Source: an uncultured Clostridia bacterium
Lineage (GTDB): Bacteria; Bacillota; Clostridia; Christensenellales; UBA1242
Reading direction: 5' to 3'
Assembly (NCBI GenBank): GCA_944377365.1
Contig: CALWEQ010000004.1
Coordinates: forward strand, 1-32,587
DNA length: 32,587 nt
In this document: piece after piece, positions 24,635 through 32,587 of the stretch
Position numbering within the stretch: position 1 is the first letter of the stretch
Layout: every line of letters starts with the position of its first letter
The notes under the pieces: model-generated
Told to the model about the DNA's origin: nothing
The model's input: only the letters and a program-made list of their open reading frames with translations
The model's database searches: none
Translations under genes and position numbers: made by a program

Positions 24635-25990
24635 TTAAACGTGCTCGAGAAAAATTTTGTAAAATTTAAAGCTTTCAAACAAATCAAATTTAGAAATTAC
24701 TTCCCAAGGTGCATGCATAGACAAAACACATACACCAGCATCGATCACTTCCATACCATATTCTGCAAACACAAACGACACAGTTCCTCCACCACCTGCA
24801 TCAACCTTTCCCATTTCAGTAAATTGATATTTTATGTCATTTTCGTCCATTAATTTTCTTAAAACAGAGATGTATTCTGGGTTTGCATCGTTAGAACCGC
24901 TTTTCCCCTTGCTTCCCCCATATTTACAAAAAGCAACACCGTGATTTAATCTCGCCTCTGCTCTCTTGTTTGAAGAATCTGGCCAATTTGGATCAAACCC
25001 CGCAGTAACATCGCATGAAACCACCCGGCTTTTGTTTAAGCATCTTTTGAACTTTAACTCGTTATATTCTCCTGCAAGCGCCATAATTTCAGCAACCATG
25101 TTTTCAAAAAATTTGCTTTTCATGCCAGTTGCACCGATAGAGCCTATTTCTTCTTTGTCTGCCAAAACGACCACTTGTGGTCTATCATATTTTGTGGCAC
25201 TTGTCAATGCCTTAACGCAAGCAAAAGCCGAAGACCTGTCATCATGGCCATAACCAATTATCATACTTCTATCCAAACCAAAATCTCTTGCCTTGCCTGC
25301 TGGAACAACTTCGATTTCCGAAGAAATAAGATCGTCCTCCTCTATGTTTAAATTTTTCAAAACATTTAAGAATGCGTCTTTTGCACTGACATCACCAGTT
25401 TTAGTTCCTGCAACCAAATCTAGTTTTTCGCCTTGTATGTTGCCTTGCGACGTAGCCTTGTCTAAATGTGGCAACAAGTCAGTAACGCCAAACACTGGGT
25501 CGTTTTCATCTTCTCCGATTTGAACATCTATTTTCGTACCATCTTTTTTGCAAACCAAACCATGGAGTGCAAGTGGCAATGCCGTCCACTGATATTTTTT
25601 AATGCCTCCATAATAATGTGTGTCAAGCATACAAAATTCACTATCCTCATAAACTGGCCTGTTCTTCAAATCAAGACGGGGACTGTCAATGTGCGCACAT
25701 AAAATGTTCATGCCCTTTTCAAAATCTACTTTTCCAACCACAAAAGCAACCAATGCTTTGTTCATATTGATTGCGTAAACTTTATCGCCTGGTTTTAATT
25801 TTTTTTGAGATTTTATTGCTTCGCCGAGTTTAACAAAGCCCTCTTCGTCCAACAATCTAGAAAAATATTTTATACATTCTCTCTCGGTTTTACAACCGCT
25901 TAAAAAATCCTTGTATTCTTGGCAAAAATTTTCTTTCTTTTCTTCTTCTTTTAATATTTTGTTTTTGTTTGTTAAATTAATTTTCCACAT
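24635..25990 (-). CDS. M18-family aminopeptidase
   Basis: This cytosolic dinuclear-zinc aminopeptidase removes N-terminal residues from peptides and belongs to the M18 family, which includes aspartyl aminopeptidases. The metal and catalytic residues are visible, numbered from the chosen start. They are H100 in AHIDSPRLDLK, D250 in GYGHDDRSSAF, E280/E281 in DKEEIGS and H426 in SMHAPWEVISKFD. The 451-residue length is normal. The ATG at 25990 has AGGGG five bases upstream; an upstream in-frame ATG at 26032 has no ribosome binding site. It converges with the Xre gene and shares its terminator. Confidence 0.92.
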   Translation of the reverse strand: MWKINLTNKNKILKEEEKKENFCQEYKDFLSGCKTERECIKYFSRLLDEEGFVKLGEAIKSQKKLKPGDKVYAINMNKALVAFVVGKVDFEKGMNILCAHIDSPRLDLKNRPVYEDSEFCMLDTHYYGGIKKYQWTALPLALHGLVCKKDGTKIDVQIGEDENDPVFGVTDLLPHLDKATSQGNIQGEKLDLVAGTKTGDVSAKDAFLNVLKNLNIEEDDLISSEIEVVPAGKARDFGLDRSMIIGYGHDDRSSAFACVKALTSATKYDRPQVVVLADKEEIGSIGATGMKSKFFENMVAEIMALAGEYNELKFKRCLNKSRVVSCDVTAGFDPNWPDSSNKRAEARLNHGVAFCKYGGSKGKSGSNDANPEYISVLRKLMDENDIKYQFTEMGKVDAGGGGTVSFVFAEYGMEVIDAGVCVLSMHAPWEVISKFDLFESFKFYKIFLEHV

Positions 25991-26186
25991 AACAACCCCT
26001 AATTTACATTTTGTTTTTGCCAAACACGACAATAGTAAGCCAAACTTTAAATAGACAAAATCAAAAATGATAGCACCAAATTCTTTAAAAATTGTAAAGT
26101 CTGATGCCTTTTAAGAAAACATCTCAATGATATTATGAGAAAAATAAAATTTTTAATTCTAAAAACTTAAATATTAATTTGTTGTT

Positions 26187-27515
26187 TTAATAATGGAATT
26201 CAACACTAAATGCTGTTGGTACATTTTCGAGCTTCACTGGCTCTGAAATCTCAACACCTGCTATTGCCAAAATATTGTTGCCATCTGCAAGAACAGGTAA
26301 AAAATCTCTTTTCCTTTGAGGAATTTTTTTGTCAATCAAAAATGATTTCAGTTTTTTTGTTCCTCCGCCAAATTTAGTAAAGACATCCCCTTCTAATCTA
26401 AATCGCCAAAAGGCGCTCTTTGGAACTTTTCTGTAATCGATGTAAATCACACCTTCTCTAGGCGTAAAATCTTTAACACGTTTTACAATCATTTTGCCCA
26501 TGCCCGGCACATCAAATTCTCCACATTTAAATTCACATTTAAATTCTGGGATTTCAATCTTTTTGTTGAAAAGCGTAATATACTCATAGTCTTTTACTGC
26601 CACAACGTCGAAAGGTAACGAAATACGTTTGCCGTTTTCAAAATCTGAAGCAAGAGCCATAATCATGTCGACGTGTTTTCTTTCAAAATCAAATTTAACA
26701 CCAATCTTCTTAAGGGCTTTTATGATCATCCTTGAAATAATTGGCCTTTTGTAAAGAAAATAGCTCAATGGAATTTTTGCTTCTTTTTCTTCATATATAA
26801 CAGCATCATCATAAACTTGTGAATTAATAAAATCGTCGTCCTCTTTTAAAGTGGCACCAAATTGACAAACCGATTTTATCACTGCTGGCCATTTCTTTGA
26901 AATCTCTGGTAAAACCACATTTCTCAAAAAATTTCTAGAATAATAGTTGTCATTGTTGGACCTGTCCTCAACATAGTCAAGATTGTTTAGGTTTATATAA
27001 TCCAAAATTTCTTCTTTAGAAGTTGTTAAAAGCGGGCGAATGTACCTGCCGTCTCGAACTGGTTCCATACCTCGTGCGCCTGCAATCCCCGATCCTCTAA
27101 AAATGTGCATCAAGATTGTTTCTGCTTGGTCACTCAAATGATGAGCTAATGCCAATTTGTCAATAACGTCTTTTTTGAACAATGAATCAAAAATGGCATA
27201 ACGTCCTTCCCTTGCCGCCGTTTCCACGCTCATGTTTTTTTCTTTCGCAAGTTTAAGTGATTCTATTCTAAATTTATAGGCGCGAACTCCCATTTGCTTG
27301 CACATTTGCACAACAAAATTTGCCTCGTCTCGAGACTCTTCGCGAATGCCATGATCAATGTGAATTGCAATTACTTCAATGTCGAGCTTTTCAGCGTTTT
27401 CTTGAAGAAAGTGTAAAAGGGCAATCGAATCGCTTCCTCCACTAACCCCAACACCCACTCTATCACCTGGGCTAATCATTTTGTTTGCTTCTATAAATTT
27501 CAACACGTTTTGCAT
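26187..27515 (-). CDS. tilS: tRNA(Ile)-lysidine synthase
   Basis: TilS converts C34 of the CAU-anticodon tRNA-Ile to lysidine, so that it reads AUA; it is essential in bacteria. The 442-residue protein has the PP-loop ATP site SGGSDS at 25-30, AIHIDHGIREES, AHHLSDQAETILMHIFRGSG and the IRPLLTTSKEEI motif of the N-terminal catalytic domain, and a C-terminal tRNA-binding TilS_C region ending with IPQRKRDFLPVLAD. The ATG at 27515 has GAGG six bases before it; an in-frame start at 27542 has none. It follows spoIIE on the same strand with a 75-nt gap, the order seen in many spore-forming Firmicutes. Confidence 0.95.
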   Translation of the reverse strand: MQNVLKFIEANKMISPGDRVGVGVSGGSDSIALLHFLQENAEKLDIEVIAIHIDHGIREESRDEANFVVQMCKQMGVRAYKFRIESLKLAKEKNMSVETAAREGRYAIFDSLFKKDVIDKLALAHHLSDQAETILMHIFRGSGIAGARGMEPVRDGRYIRPLLTTSKEEILDYINLNNLDYVEDRSNNDNYYSRNFLRNVVLPEISKKWPAVIKSVCQFGATLKEDDDFINSQVYDDAVIYEEKEAKIPLSYFLYKRPIISRMIIKALKKIGVKFDFERKHVDMIMALASDFENGKRISLPFDVVAVKDYEYITLFNKKIEIPEFKCEFKCGEFDVPGMGKMIVKRVKDFTPREGVIYIDYRKVPKSAFWRFRLEGDVFTKFGGGTKKLKSFLIDKKIPQRKRDFLPVLADGNNILAIAGVEISEPVKLENVPTAFSVEFHY

Positions 27516-27590
27516 AAAAAACCTCGTGATGAAATTATACACAAAAACACTTAATAAATCAAGACTTATTTTAAAAATATAACATTTTTC

Positions 27591-29885
27591 TTAAACGTCA
27601 AAAATTTTGACAACCATAACTGTCATGTCATCCCGAGCACACCCGTCATTGTTTGCTAGTGCTTGCTGTAAAATTTTGTCTGCTATAAGTTGTGGGTTTT
27701 TTGAATAGCATGATTTTACAAAATCTTCAAACGCCCCATCTGTGGCAAAACTGTCACTTACGCCATCGGTAACAAGCACTATGTTGTCGCCAGAACTCAC
27801 AACAACCTTTTTTGTCGTTGGATTGACTTTGTCAACTATGCCAAGAGGCAAGGCTCCACTTTCAATCCTTGAAACGTTTTCGTTTGACATAATCAAAGAT
27901 ATCGGCGAAGCCATTTTAACAAAATCTGCAAACCCATTTTTCAAATCTAAAACACAAACATCCAACGCGGAAAATTTTTCTTCGCGCTGTAAAGACAAAA
28001 GCTTGTTTGCACTTGATAAAACGAGTTCACTATCAAAACCTGCCTTATAGAAATTTTCAATAAGTCCTATAGCTATTTCGCTCGTGTTTTCGGCATCCTT
28101 TCCGCTACCCATTCCATCACAAAGAGAAAACATAAAACGGTCTCCGTTTAACCTTTGAACACTGTGACTGTCCCCGCTACGCGAACTGCCCGACTTGGTC
28201 TGTTGAGCTATCGCAAAAACACAATCATACTTGGACGCCGTTTTTAAACTTAATGTTGTCCAACCCGGTTTTGTCGATGGAAACTTTTCATAAACCTCCA
28301 TCTTCGATTTGCAAATTTTCCCAACTATATCTGGTATTTTTAATTTTTCTGCGTCTATGTTTCTAACCACAACTGATGCTTCACTTGTCCTCGCATCTCT
28401 TTCAAAAACAATCACATCAGAGCATACTATGTCATTAAACAGCAACTCGTCAATTATTTTTTTCTCTCTACGTCCATCAAATGATATCTCTGTGTCTACC
28501 TCTTTTGAAAGGTCTCGCATAATACTTGATATGCCACCAAGTTGCTCAGCTATCAACATCTTAGACATGTCAATGTTGGACAACATTCCGCTGTAAGATT
28601 TATACTGCCTTGTCAAACTGTTTGTTGCAGATATTATTCCATTCAATCTTCCACATCTAGAATTTAAATATGAAGGAATATCTAAAAGCGTAATCTTGCC
28701 TTTCTCAAAAGCTATTGTAACCATCTCGTCTAAAACTTTCTGTGTTTCCGCTTGTTGCGATCTGTGACATCTTGCCCTGTCTGGACAACTTTCACAATTA
28801 CGAGCAATAATTTCATCTCTTAATAATTTTTTGACCTCATCTTCGCTCAAGTTTTGTTTTACTAGTCCTCTAAAAACTTTGTCCATTTCACTAAACACAT
28901 CGGATAATGAACCAAGCCTGCGTTTTAAAACTTCACGATTTCTGTTAACAACATTTTTGACGGCTATTCTGTCGCCTTTGAGGTCGAATACTCCCTTAAC
29001 TGAATCATACACCTTGTCTGGAATTAAAACAAACACCAAACAACTTATTGCTGTTGGCAAAATCGAAATCCAATTAAAATCGGGATACAAGTTAAACAAG
29101 TATCCTATGACAATTTCTGTTAGCAACAAAGATATCACAGAAAAATATTTGCGATATGTTTTAAAAGGTGATATTGAAAGTGCCCACAACATAAATGGCG
29201 CAATATAAATAGGATTTAGCGTGCTTAACAAGGTCCCTAATCCTAATATTGCTGCAACAAAAACCGAATAATAAGTTTTTGAGCAATAAGTGATCGCCAG
29301 CAATATAAAAGACACAAAAAGTTTTAAAAAAGAAAAACCATATAAATTCACAGGCACAAGGCCCCCTGCAAGCGCCATAAGAATTATGCCACCGCTAATA
29401 AGTTCTACGGCAGATAGTCTATAATTAAACCCCCTAACAAATATTGCTTCAAAAAAAGTAAGTGCGCCGAGCATGAACAACACTCCCAATATGCAGGAAG
29501 TAACTGCGTAATAAATTGAATTAACGTTTGCTGATGTTATCGAGAAAACGATTGAAGCTGTTTGACTTAAAAAGCAATATATACTCAGCTCCCAAACCGG
29601 TAATGGTTTTTTACAAAAATAATGAATGAGATAAGGCACAACCAAAAAAAACACCGAACAAACCGTCCCAATTATATTCGATAGCGAGTAATCAACAACA
29701 ATGCTCTCAATTAAATAGGCAGGACATACCAGCCAAATCTTTTGATTTGCCCAAACCAGCGCAAACATCATTGAAAACGCAAAAGGAAAGATTACACCAG
29801 CAATTGAGGAAAGGGTTAACACAAAAAACAAACCCAAAAATCCTATTTCTAAAAATAAGTACTTAAATTTTCCAAGAACGCCCAT
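27591..29885 (-). CDS. spoIIE: Stage II sporulation protein E
   Basis: SpoIIE is the membrane-bound PP2C-type phosphatase that dephosphorylates SpoIIAA to switch on sigma-F in the forespore and takes part in polar septum formation. The 764-residue protein (827 in B. subtilis) has about ten hydrophobic segments in residues 10-290 and a central regulatory region with a Cys cluster CESCPDRARCHR near 365. The C-terminal PPM phosphatase domain shows CDGMGSG near 593, DGVSD near 707 and ARDDMTVMVV at 750-759, the metal-binding acidic residues. The ATG at 29885 has GGAG five bases upstream. A TATAAT lies at 29909-29904 but no clear -35 or 0A box does. It precedes tilS. Confidence 0.95.
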   Translation of the reverse strand: MGVLGKFKYLFLEIGFLGLFFVLTLSSIAGVIFPFAFSMMFALVWANQKIWLVCPAYLIESIVVDYSLSNIIGTVCSVFFLVVPYLIHYFCKKPLPVWELSIYCFLSQTASIVFSITSANVNSIYYAVTSCILGVLFMLGALTFFEAIFVRGFNYRLSAVELISGGIILMALAGGLVPVNLYGFSFLKLFVSFILLAITYCSKTYYSVFVAAILGLGTLLSTLNPIYIAPFMLWALSISPFKTYRKYFSVISLLLTEIVIGYLFNLYPDFNWISILPTAISCLVFVLIPDKVYDSVKGVFDLKGDRIAVKNVVNRNREVLKRRLGSLSDVFSEMDKVFRGLVKQNLSEDEVKKLLRDEIIARNCESCPDRARCHRSQQAETQKVLDEMVTIAFEKGKITLLDIPSYLNSRCGRLNGIISATNSLTRQYKSYSGMLSNIDMSKMLIAEQLGGISSIMRDLSKEVDTEISFDGRREKKIIDELLFNDIVCSDVIVFERDARTSEASVVVRNIDAEKLKIPDIVGKICKSKMEVYEKFPSTKPGWTTLSLKTASKYDCVFAIAQQTKSGSSRSGDSHSVQRLNGDRFMFSLCDGMGSGKDAENTSEIAIGLIENFYKAGFDSELVLSSANKLLSLQREEKFSALDVCVLDLKNGFADFVKMASPISLIMSNENVSRIESGALPLGIVDKVNPTTKKVVVSSGDNIVLVTDGVSDSFATDGAFEDFVKSCYSKNPQLIADKILQQALANNDGCARDDMTVMVVKIFDV

Positions 29886-29915
29886 ATGTTTCTCCTGCAA
29901 AAGATTATAAAAAAA

Positions 29916-29950
29916 CAAAAAAAAACTGCTAAAAAGTTTTTGCAGTCTTT
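29916..29950 (-). terminator. Terminator between the guanylate kinase-like gene and spoIIE
   Basis: On the minus strand ACTGC pairs with GCAGT, with inner A/T pairs (AAAAA with TTTTT), followed by nine T's. It lies 30-60 bases after the kinase stop and just before the spoIIE start, so spoIIE probably has its own promoter or relies on readthrough. Confidence 0.7.
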
Positions 29951-29981
29951 TTGTCTTTTTTTTAATTCTTTTGTTGAACAA

Positions 29982-30530
29982 TCATTCCAAATTTTTGTCG
30001 CCGACAAACTTTTCAATAGATCTTACAGTTGTGTCTAGGTCAATGTTTTCTATGCATACATCAAACTTATTTTTAAATTTTCTTTCCATATCATATCTTT
30101 CCATTCGCACCTTTATCATTTCTGTGCTTTCCCCTCGCCCCTTTAATCTCTGATATAAAACATTGTTTGGAGCGTCTAAAAACACGGTCTTGCAGTTTTC
30201 TCTACCTAAATATTTTTGAACCTTTATTGCTCCGTTTACATCTAAATCCTTTATATAGTTTTTTGCTCCAAGCTTTATTTGTTCAAGTGCTGAACGCCTT
30301 GTCCCATACATTAAATCTGCGTGCACGTTTTCATATTCAAAAAAGACGCCTTCTTTTATCATTTTTTCAAATTCTTCTTTTGATACATGAATATAAGCAT
30401 CACGTTCACCTTTGCGCTTTACTCTGGTTGTAACCGCTTTTAAATACTGCAAATTTGGATGCCTTTTCATTAAGACATCAATGACTGAATTTTTACCAAC
30501 GCCCGAGGGCCCAATTATTATTGTTAACAT
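29982..30530 (-). CDS. Guanylate kinase-like protein
   Basis: The 182-residue protein belongs to the guanylate kinase fold, whose typical members phosphorylate GMP to GDP. The P-loop GPSGVGKNS (7-15) has N14 where most have G or T. TTRVKRKGERDAYIHVSKEEFEKMI corresponds to the GMP-binding segment but lacks the usual G-x-DY pattern (here ERDAYIHV). EYENVHADLMYGTRRSALE matches the E-x-x-x-x-x-YGT part. RLKGRGES and ENIDLDTTVRSIE fit the lid and C-terminal helix. The ATG has AAAGGAG five bases away. It lies between cwlD and spoIIE. These departures leave open that it is a divergent paralogue rather than the housekeeping enzyme. Confidence 0.8.
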   Translation of the reverse strand: MLTIIIGPSGVGKNSVIDVLMKRHPNLQYLKAVTTRVKRKGERDAYIHVSKEEFEKMIKEGVFFEYENVHADLMYGTRRSALEQIKLGAKNYIKDLDVNGAIKVQKYLGRENCKTVFLDAPNNVLYQRLKGRGESTEMIKVRMERYDMERKFKNKFDVCIENIDLDTTVRSIEKFVGDKNLE

Positions 30531-30595
30531 TTTTCTCCTTTAAGATCAAAATCTTTATCTTATTTTAACATACCAGTTTTTTTGACGCAATCATT

Positions 30596-31285
30596 TTACA
30601 TATGAAGATAATCCAAAACTCCACAAGCAACAGCATAACAAATTTCCTGACGATATTCATTTGAAAGCAGTAACTTTTCTTCTTCATGATTGGAAAGAAA
30701 ACCAAACTCAACCAGTGCTCCCGGAACCTGCGTACAATTTAAAATGTAAAAATCTCCTGCGTTTGCTTGTGACTTGGCATAAGCTATATTTTCATACAAA
30801 GCATTTTGCAAACTTTGTGCCAAAACCTCTCCTCCTTGATTTTTCTTGTCAAAAAAAACATGTGCTCCGCGTGAGGATGAAAGCGGAAAAGCATTCATGT
30901 GAACACTTAAAACTAAATCAGCAGCACTGTCTTCAATAATTTTTTGCCTTGCCTCCATGTCTGAACGCTTTTTATTTGATGCGAGTGGCGAATATAAACC
31001 GTTTAAATCAGTCCTGGTCATAACGACTTTTAATCCCAGCCCTTCACAAATGGATTTTAAAGTTTCGGCATATTCTAAATTGAGTTCATTTTCTGTTATT
31101 CCGCTTGATCTGCCGATGCATCCTCCATCTGCCCCACCATGTCCCGCATCAATAACAATGGTGCGCACTATCTTTGGCGAACTTACCGCCCTAACCGCAT
31201 AGCACACACCAACCACCGAGCAAATCAAAATCACACTCACCAAAAGAACACACAATGTGTGCTTTTTTATTGTTAAAAATTTCAT
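30596..31285 (-). CDS. cwlD: N-acetylmuramoyl-L-alanine amidase CwlD
   Basis: The 229-residue protein has an N-terminal signal anchor (about 9-31) and an Amidase_3 domain. CwlD cleaves the peptide from muramic acid as the first step of muramic-lactam formation in spore cortex peptidoglycan. The zinc ligands and catalytic Glu are in place: H49 in IVIDAGHGGADGG, a Glu at about 65-67 in TENELNLEYA, H129 in SVHMNA and E193 in ALVEFGFLSN. Length and arrangement fit CwlD rather than the larger vegetative amidases, and the neighbourhood (spoIIE) supports sporulation. No good ribosome binding site is seen; AT-rich DNA precedes the ATG. Other Amidase_3 enzymes cannot be fully excluded. Confidence 0.88.
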   Translation of the reverse strand: MKFLTIKKHTLCVLLVSVILICSVVGVCYAVRAVSSPKIVRTIVIDAGHGGADGGCIGRSSGITENELNLEYAETLKSICEGLGLKVVMTRTDLNGLYSPLASNKKRSDMEARQKIIEDSAADLVLSVHMNAFPLSSSRGAHVFFDKKNQGGEVLAQSLQNALYENIAYAKSQANAGDFYILNCTQVPGALVEFGFLSNHEEEKLLLSNEYRQEICYAVACGVLDYLHM

Positions 31286-31347
31286 ATTGTATTTTATTAA
31301 ACAAAAATTTTTTATATAACAAAATTAAAAAAAGATGTCACAAAACG

Positions 31348-31376
31348 TTGAAAACGCAAAATTTCAATGTTAATCT
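31348..31376 (+). promoter_or_regulatory. Possible promoter of the DUF4417/HNH pair
   Basis: TTGAAA (31348-31353), a 17-nt spacer and TAATCT (31371-31376, weak). It is followed by an inverted repeat TCTCTT (31374-31379) and AAGAGA (31388-31393) in the 5' leader. Confidence 0.35.
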
Positions 31377-31416
31377 CTTTTTGTTTTAAGAGACGTAGAA
31401 TAAAAGGAGAATAAAA

Positions 31417-32154
31417 ATGATTAACAACGAACAATTAAATTCGCTTTTTTCTAATACAGAAAGCACAACTGATTATGAAGAAGAAAAGCGAAAAAAGAAA
31501 CAAAAACTTGTAAGAAATGAATTCGTAAAAAGTGGAAAATATGGAATGCCACTAATCAAGAAACAAAATATAGATTTAAATAAGATTGAGTTATTAAGTT
31601 ATTTAAAAACAAAAAATGATGATGAAGAAAACAAAAATAAAACAATTCATTTCTTCACTTATGATTGGAATTTTGAAATAGTCTATGAAAAACCTGAACA
31701 ATCACTTGAAAAACTAGATCAATATTATGCTTTGCTTACTCCTGAATTTAGCACATATAAGGATATGCCACTTGCTAGACAAATTGATAGTGTTTTTAAA
31801 AATCGATGGTGCGGTGCTTTTTGGCAAAAACAAGGTATGCTTGTAATTCCAACAATTTCGTGGGGTTCATATGATTGCTTTGATTTCTTTTGTGATGGCG
31901 TTGAAGAAGGTTCAGTTGTGGCGGTATCAACATATACGAGAGAAGATAATAAAAAAGGTTTTATGGAAGGCTATGAAATTATGATGGAAAAAATCAAGCC
32001 AAGTGCAATTATTTGCTATGGGACACCTTTTGAAGAAATGAAAGGAAATATAAAAGCAATCGACCCATATAACCGAGAAGAACTTATCAAAAAGATTGGA
32101 CTAAGTGAGTTTACTAGAAAATATTTTGCTGGCGAACTTTATCCAGAAATATAG
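31417..32154 (+). CDS. DUF4417-domain protein
   Basis: The 245-residue protein matches DUF4417, a family of unknown function met mostly in phages, plasmids and integrative elements of Firmicutes. The recognisable core is LLTPEFSTYKDMPLARQID (about 105-123), then NRWCGAFWQKQGMLVIPTISWG (about 129-150), the FCDGVEEGSVVAVSTYT segment and KPSAIICYG. The first 80 residues are a charged, low-complexity lead-in rich in Lys and Glu. The ATG has AAGGAG eight bases upstream. It diverges from cwlD, and its stop codon overlaps the ribosome binding site of the next gene, so the two form an operon. Confidence 0.85.
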   Translation: MINNEQLNSLFSNTESTTDYEEEKRKKKQKLVRNEFVKSGKYGMPLIKKQNIDLNKIELLSYLKTKNDDEENKNKTIHFFTYDWNFEIVYEKPEQSLEKLDQYYALLTPEFSTYKDMPLARQIDSVFKNRWCGAFWQKQGMLVIPTISWGSYDCFDFFCDGVEEGSVVAVSTYTREDNKKGFMEGYEIMMEKIKPSAIICYGTPFEEMKGNIKAIDPYNREELIKKIGLSEFTRKYFAGELYPEI

Positions 32155-32163
32155 GAGCAAATT

Positions 32164-32587
32164 ATGGAAGATTTAAAATTAACTATAAATATGCTCCCAA
32201 AAGGTGCTTGGAACAACGATTTTAGCAAAACACTGCCTAAAAAAGATTGGGATAAACTCCGCGAATTTGCACTTAAAAGAGCAAATGGAAAGTGCGAAAT
32301 TTGTGGCTTTGAAACAAACAACCTTGATGTCCACGAAGAATGGGAATTTGATATTGAAAAGAAAACACAAACTTTGAAACAGATTGTTGCGATTTGTTCA
32401 AAGTGTCATGGAGTTAAACATTTTAAAAACACTGTTAGACTTGGCTATGGCGAAGAAGCACAAGAGCATTTTATGAAAGTTAACAATGCTTCGGAAATGG
32501 AATTTGCAAGTCATCTCAACAAGTCTTTACTTGAATACAATGAAAGAAATTCAGTTTATCGTTGGAAGATAGTCGCAGATTTAGAAA
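32164..32587 (+). CDS. HNH-like zinc-knuckle protein, 3' end beyond window
   Basis: 141 codons are visible before the window ends. Residues 44-82 form a zinc-binding module with C44/C47 (CEICG) and C78/C81-H82 (CSKCHGVKHF), and a conserved H57 in VHEEWEFD, the layout of HNH-type endonucleases. The preceding PKGAWNNDFSKTLPKKDWDKLR and following RLGYGEEAQEHFMKVN segments are typical of a small phage/plasmid-associated family. The ATG has AGGAG six bases upstream, overlapping the DUF4417 stop codon (TAGGAG). Nuclease activity is inferred; the canonical His-Asn-His order is not clear. Confidence 0.75.
   Translation, partial: MEDLKLTINMLPKGAWNNDFSKTLPKKDWDKLREFALKRANGKCEICGFETNNLDVHEEWEFDIEKKTQTLKQIVAICSKCHGVKHFKNTVRLGYGEEAQEHFMKVNNASEMEFASHLNKSLLEYNERNSVYRWKIVADLE

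Noticed and set aside
29992..30008. Palindrome TTTGTCGCCGACAAA upstream of spoIIE, resembling paired 0A half-sites
   Set aside because: It matches only 5 of 7 bases of the 0A box and lies within the kinase coding sequence, about 110 bp before the spoIIE start.
1..32587. CRISPR array
   Set aside because: No regularly spaced direct repeats of 23-40 bp were seen anywhere in the window.

Overview
The window is AT-rich DNA from a Gram-positive, endospore-forming lineage. The best reading is an uncultured Clostridia member (Bacillota), possibly a gut Christensenellales-like group. The evidence is sigma-A-type TTGACA/TATAAT promoters, AGGAGG ribosome binding sites, SpoIIE and CwlD orthologues, a Spo0A C-terminal-domain protein beside a consensus 0A box, and a secreted giant protein with a single C-terminal membrane anchor. 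The taxonomic placement is inference; the 16S fragment at the left edge could settle it.

Layout. Positions 1-292 hold the 5' end of a 16S rRNA gene on the minus strand, with an unusually long V1 hairpin, a leader and a strong promoter near 440-469. Positions 770-14494 are one 13.7-kb minus-strand gene for a 4574-residue surface protein built of InlB-type repeats, YDG/MBG-like modules and two GLUG-like segments that bracket it. Positions 14822-18171 are housekeeping or envelope genes: trpS, a LOG-family protein, a secreted polysaccharide deacetylase and a small membrane protein.

Positions 18.4-24.6 kb look like an accessory, rearranged zone between tRNA-Ser(UGA) and a rearranged tRNA-Leu(CAG) locus. 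It holds a decayed large serine recombinase, an intact ABC exporter, a GNAT gene broken by one frameshift, the first ~23 residues of a metallo-beta-lactamase-fold protein, and a two-gene unit with a PIN-domain nuclease. After the tRNA-Leu come inverted and interrupted tRNA pieces, then a divergent regulatory pair: a stand-alone Spo0A DNA-binding domain facing an Xre-family repressor, with a 17-bp palindrome and a 0A box in the shared promoter.

Positions 24.6-31.3 kb are a minus-strand core block: M18 aminopeptidase, tilS, spoIIE, a guanylate kinase-like gene and cwlD. The last 1.2 kb carries a plus-strand pair, a DUF4417 protein and a partial HNH/zinc-knuckle protein, of the kind found in mobile elements.

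How the genes fit together: spoIIE and cwlD serve asymmetric division/sigma-F activation and spore cortex maturation. The Spo0A_C/Xre switch carries the sequence signature expected of a regulator tied to sporulation or stationary phase. The most promising undescribed systems are that switch, the 71-aa/PIN pair, and the giant adhesin.
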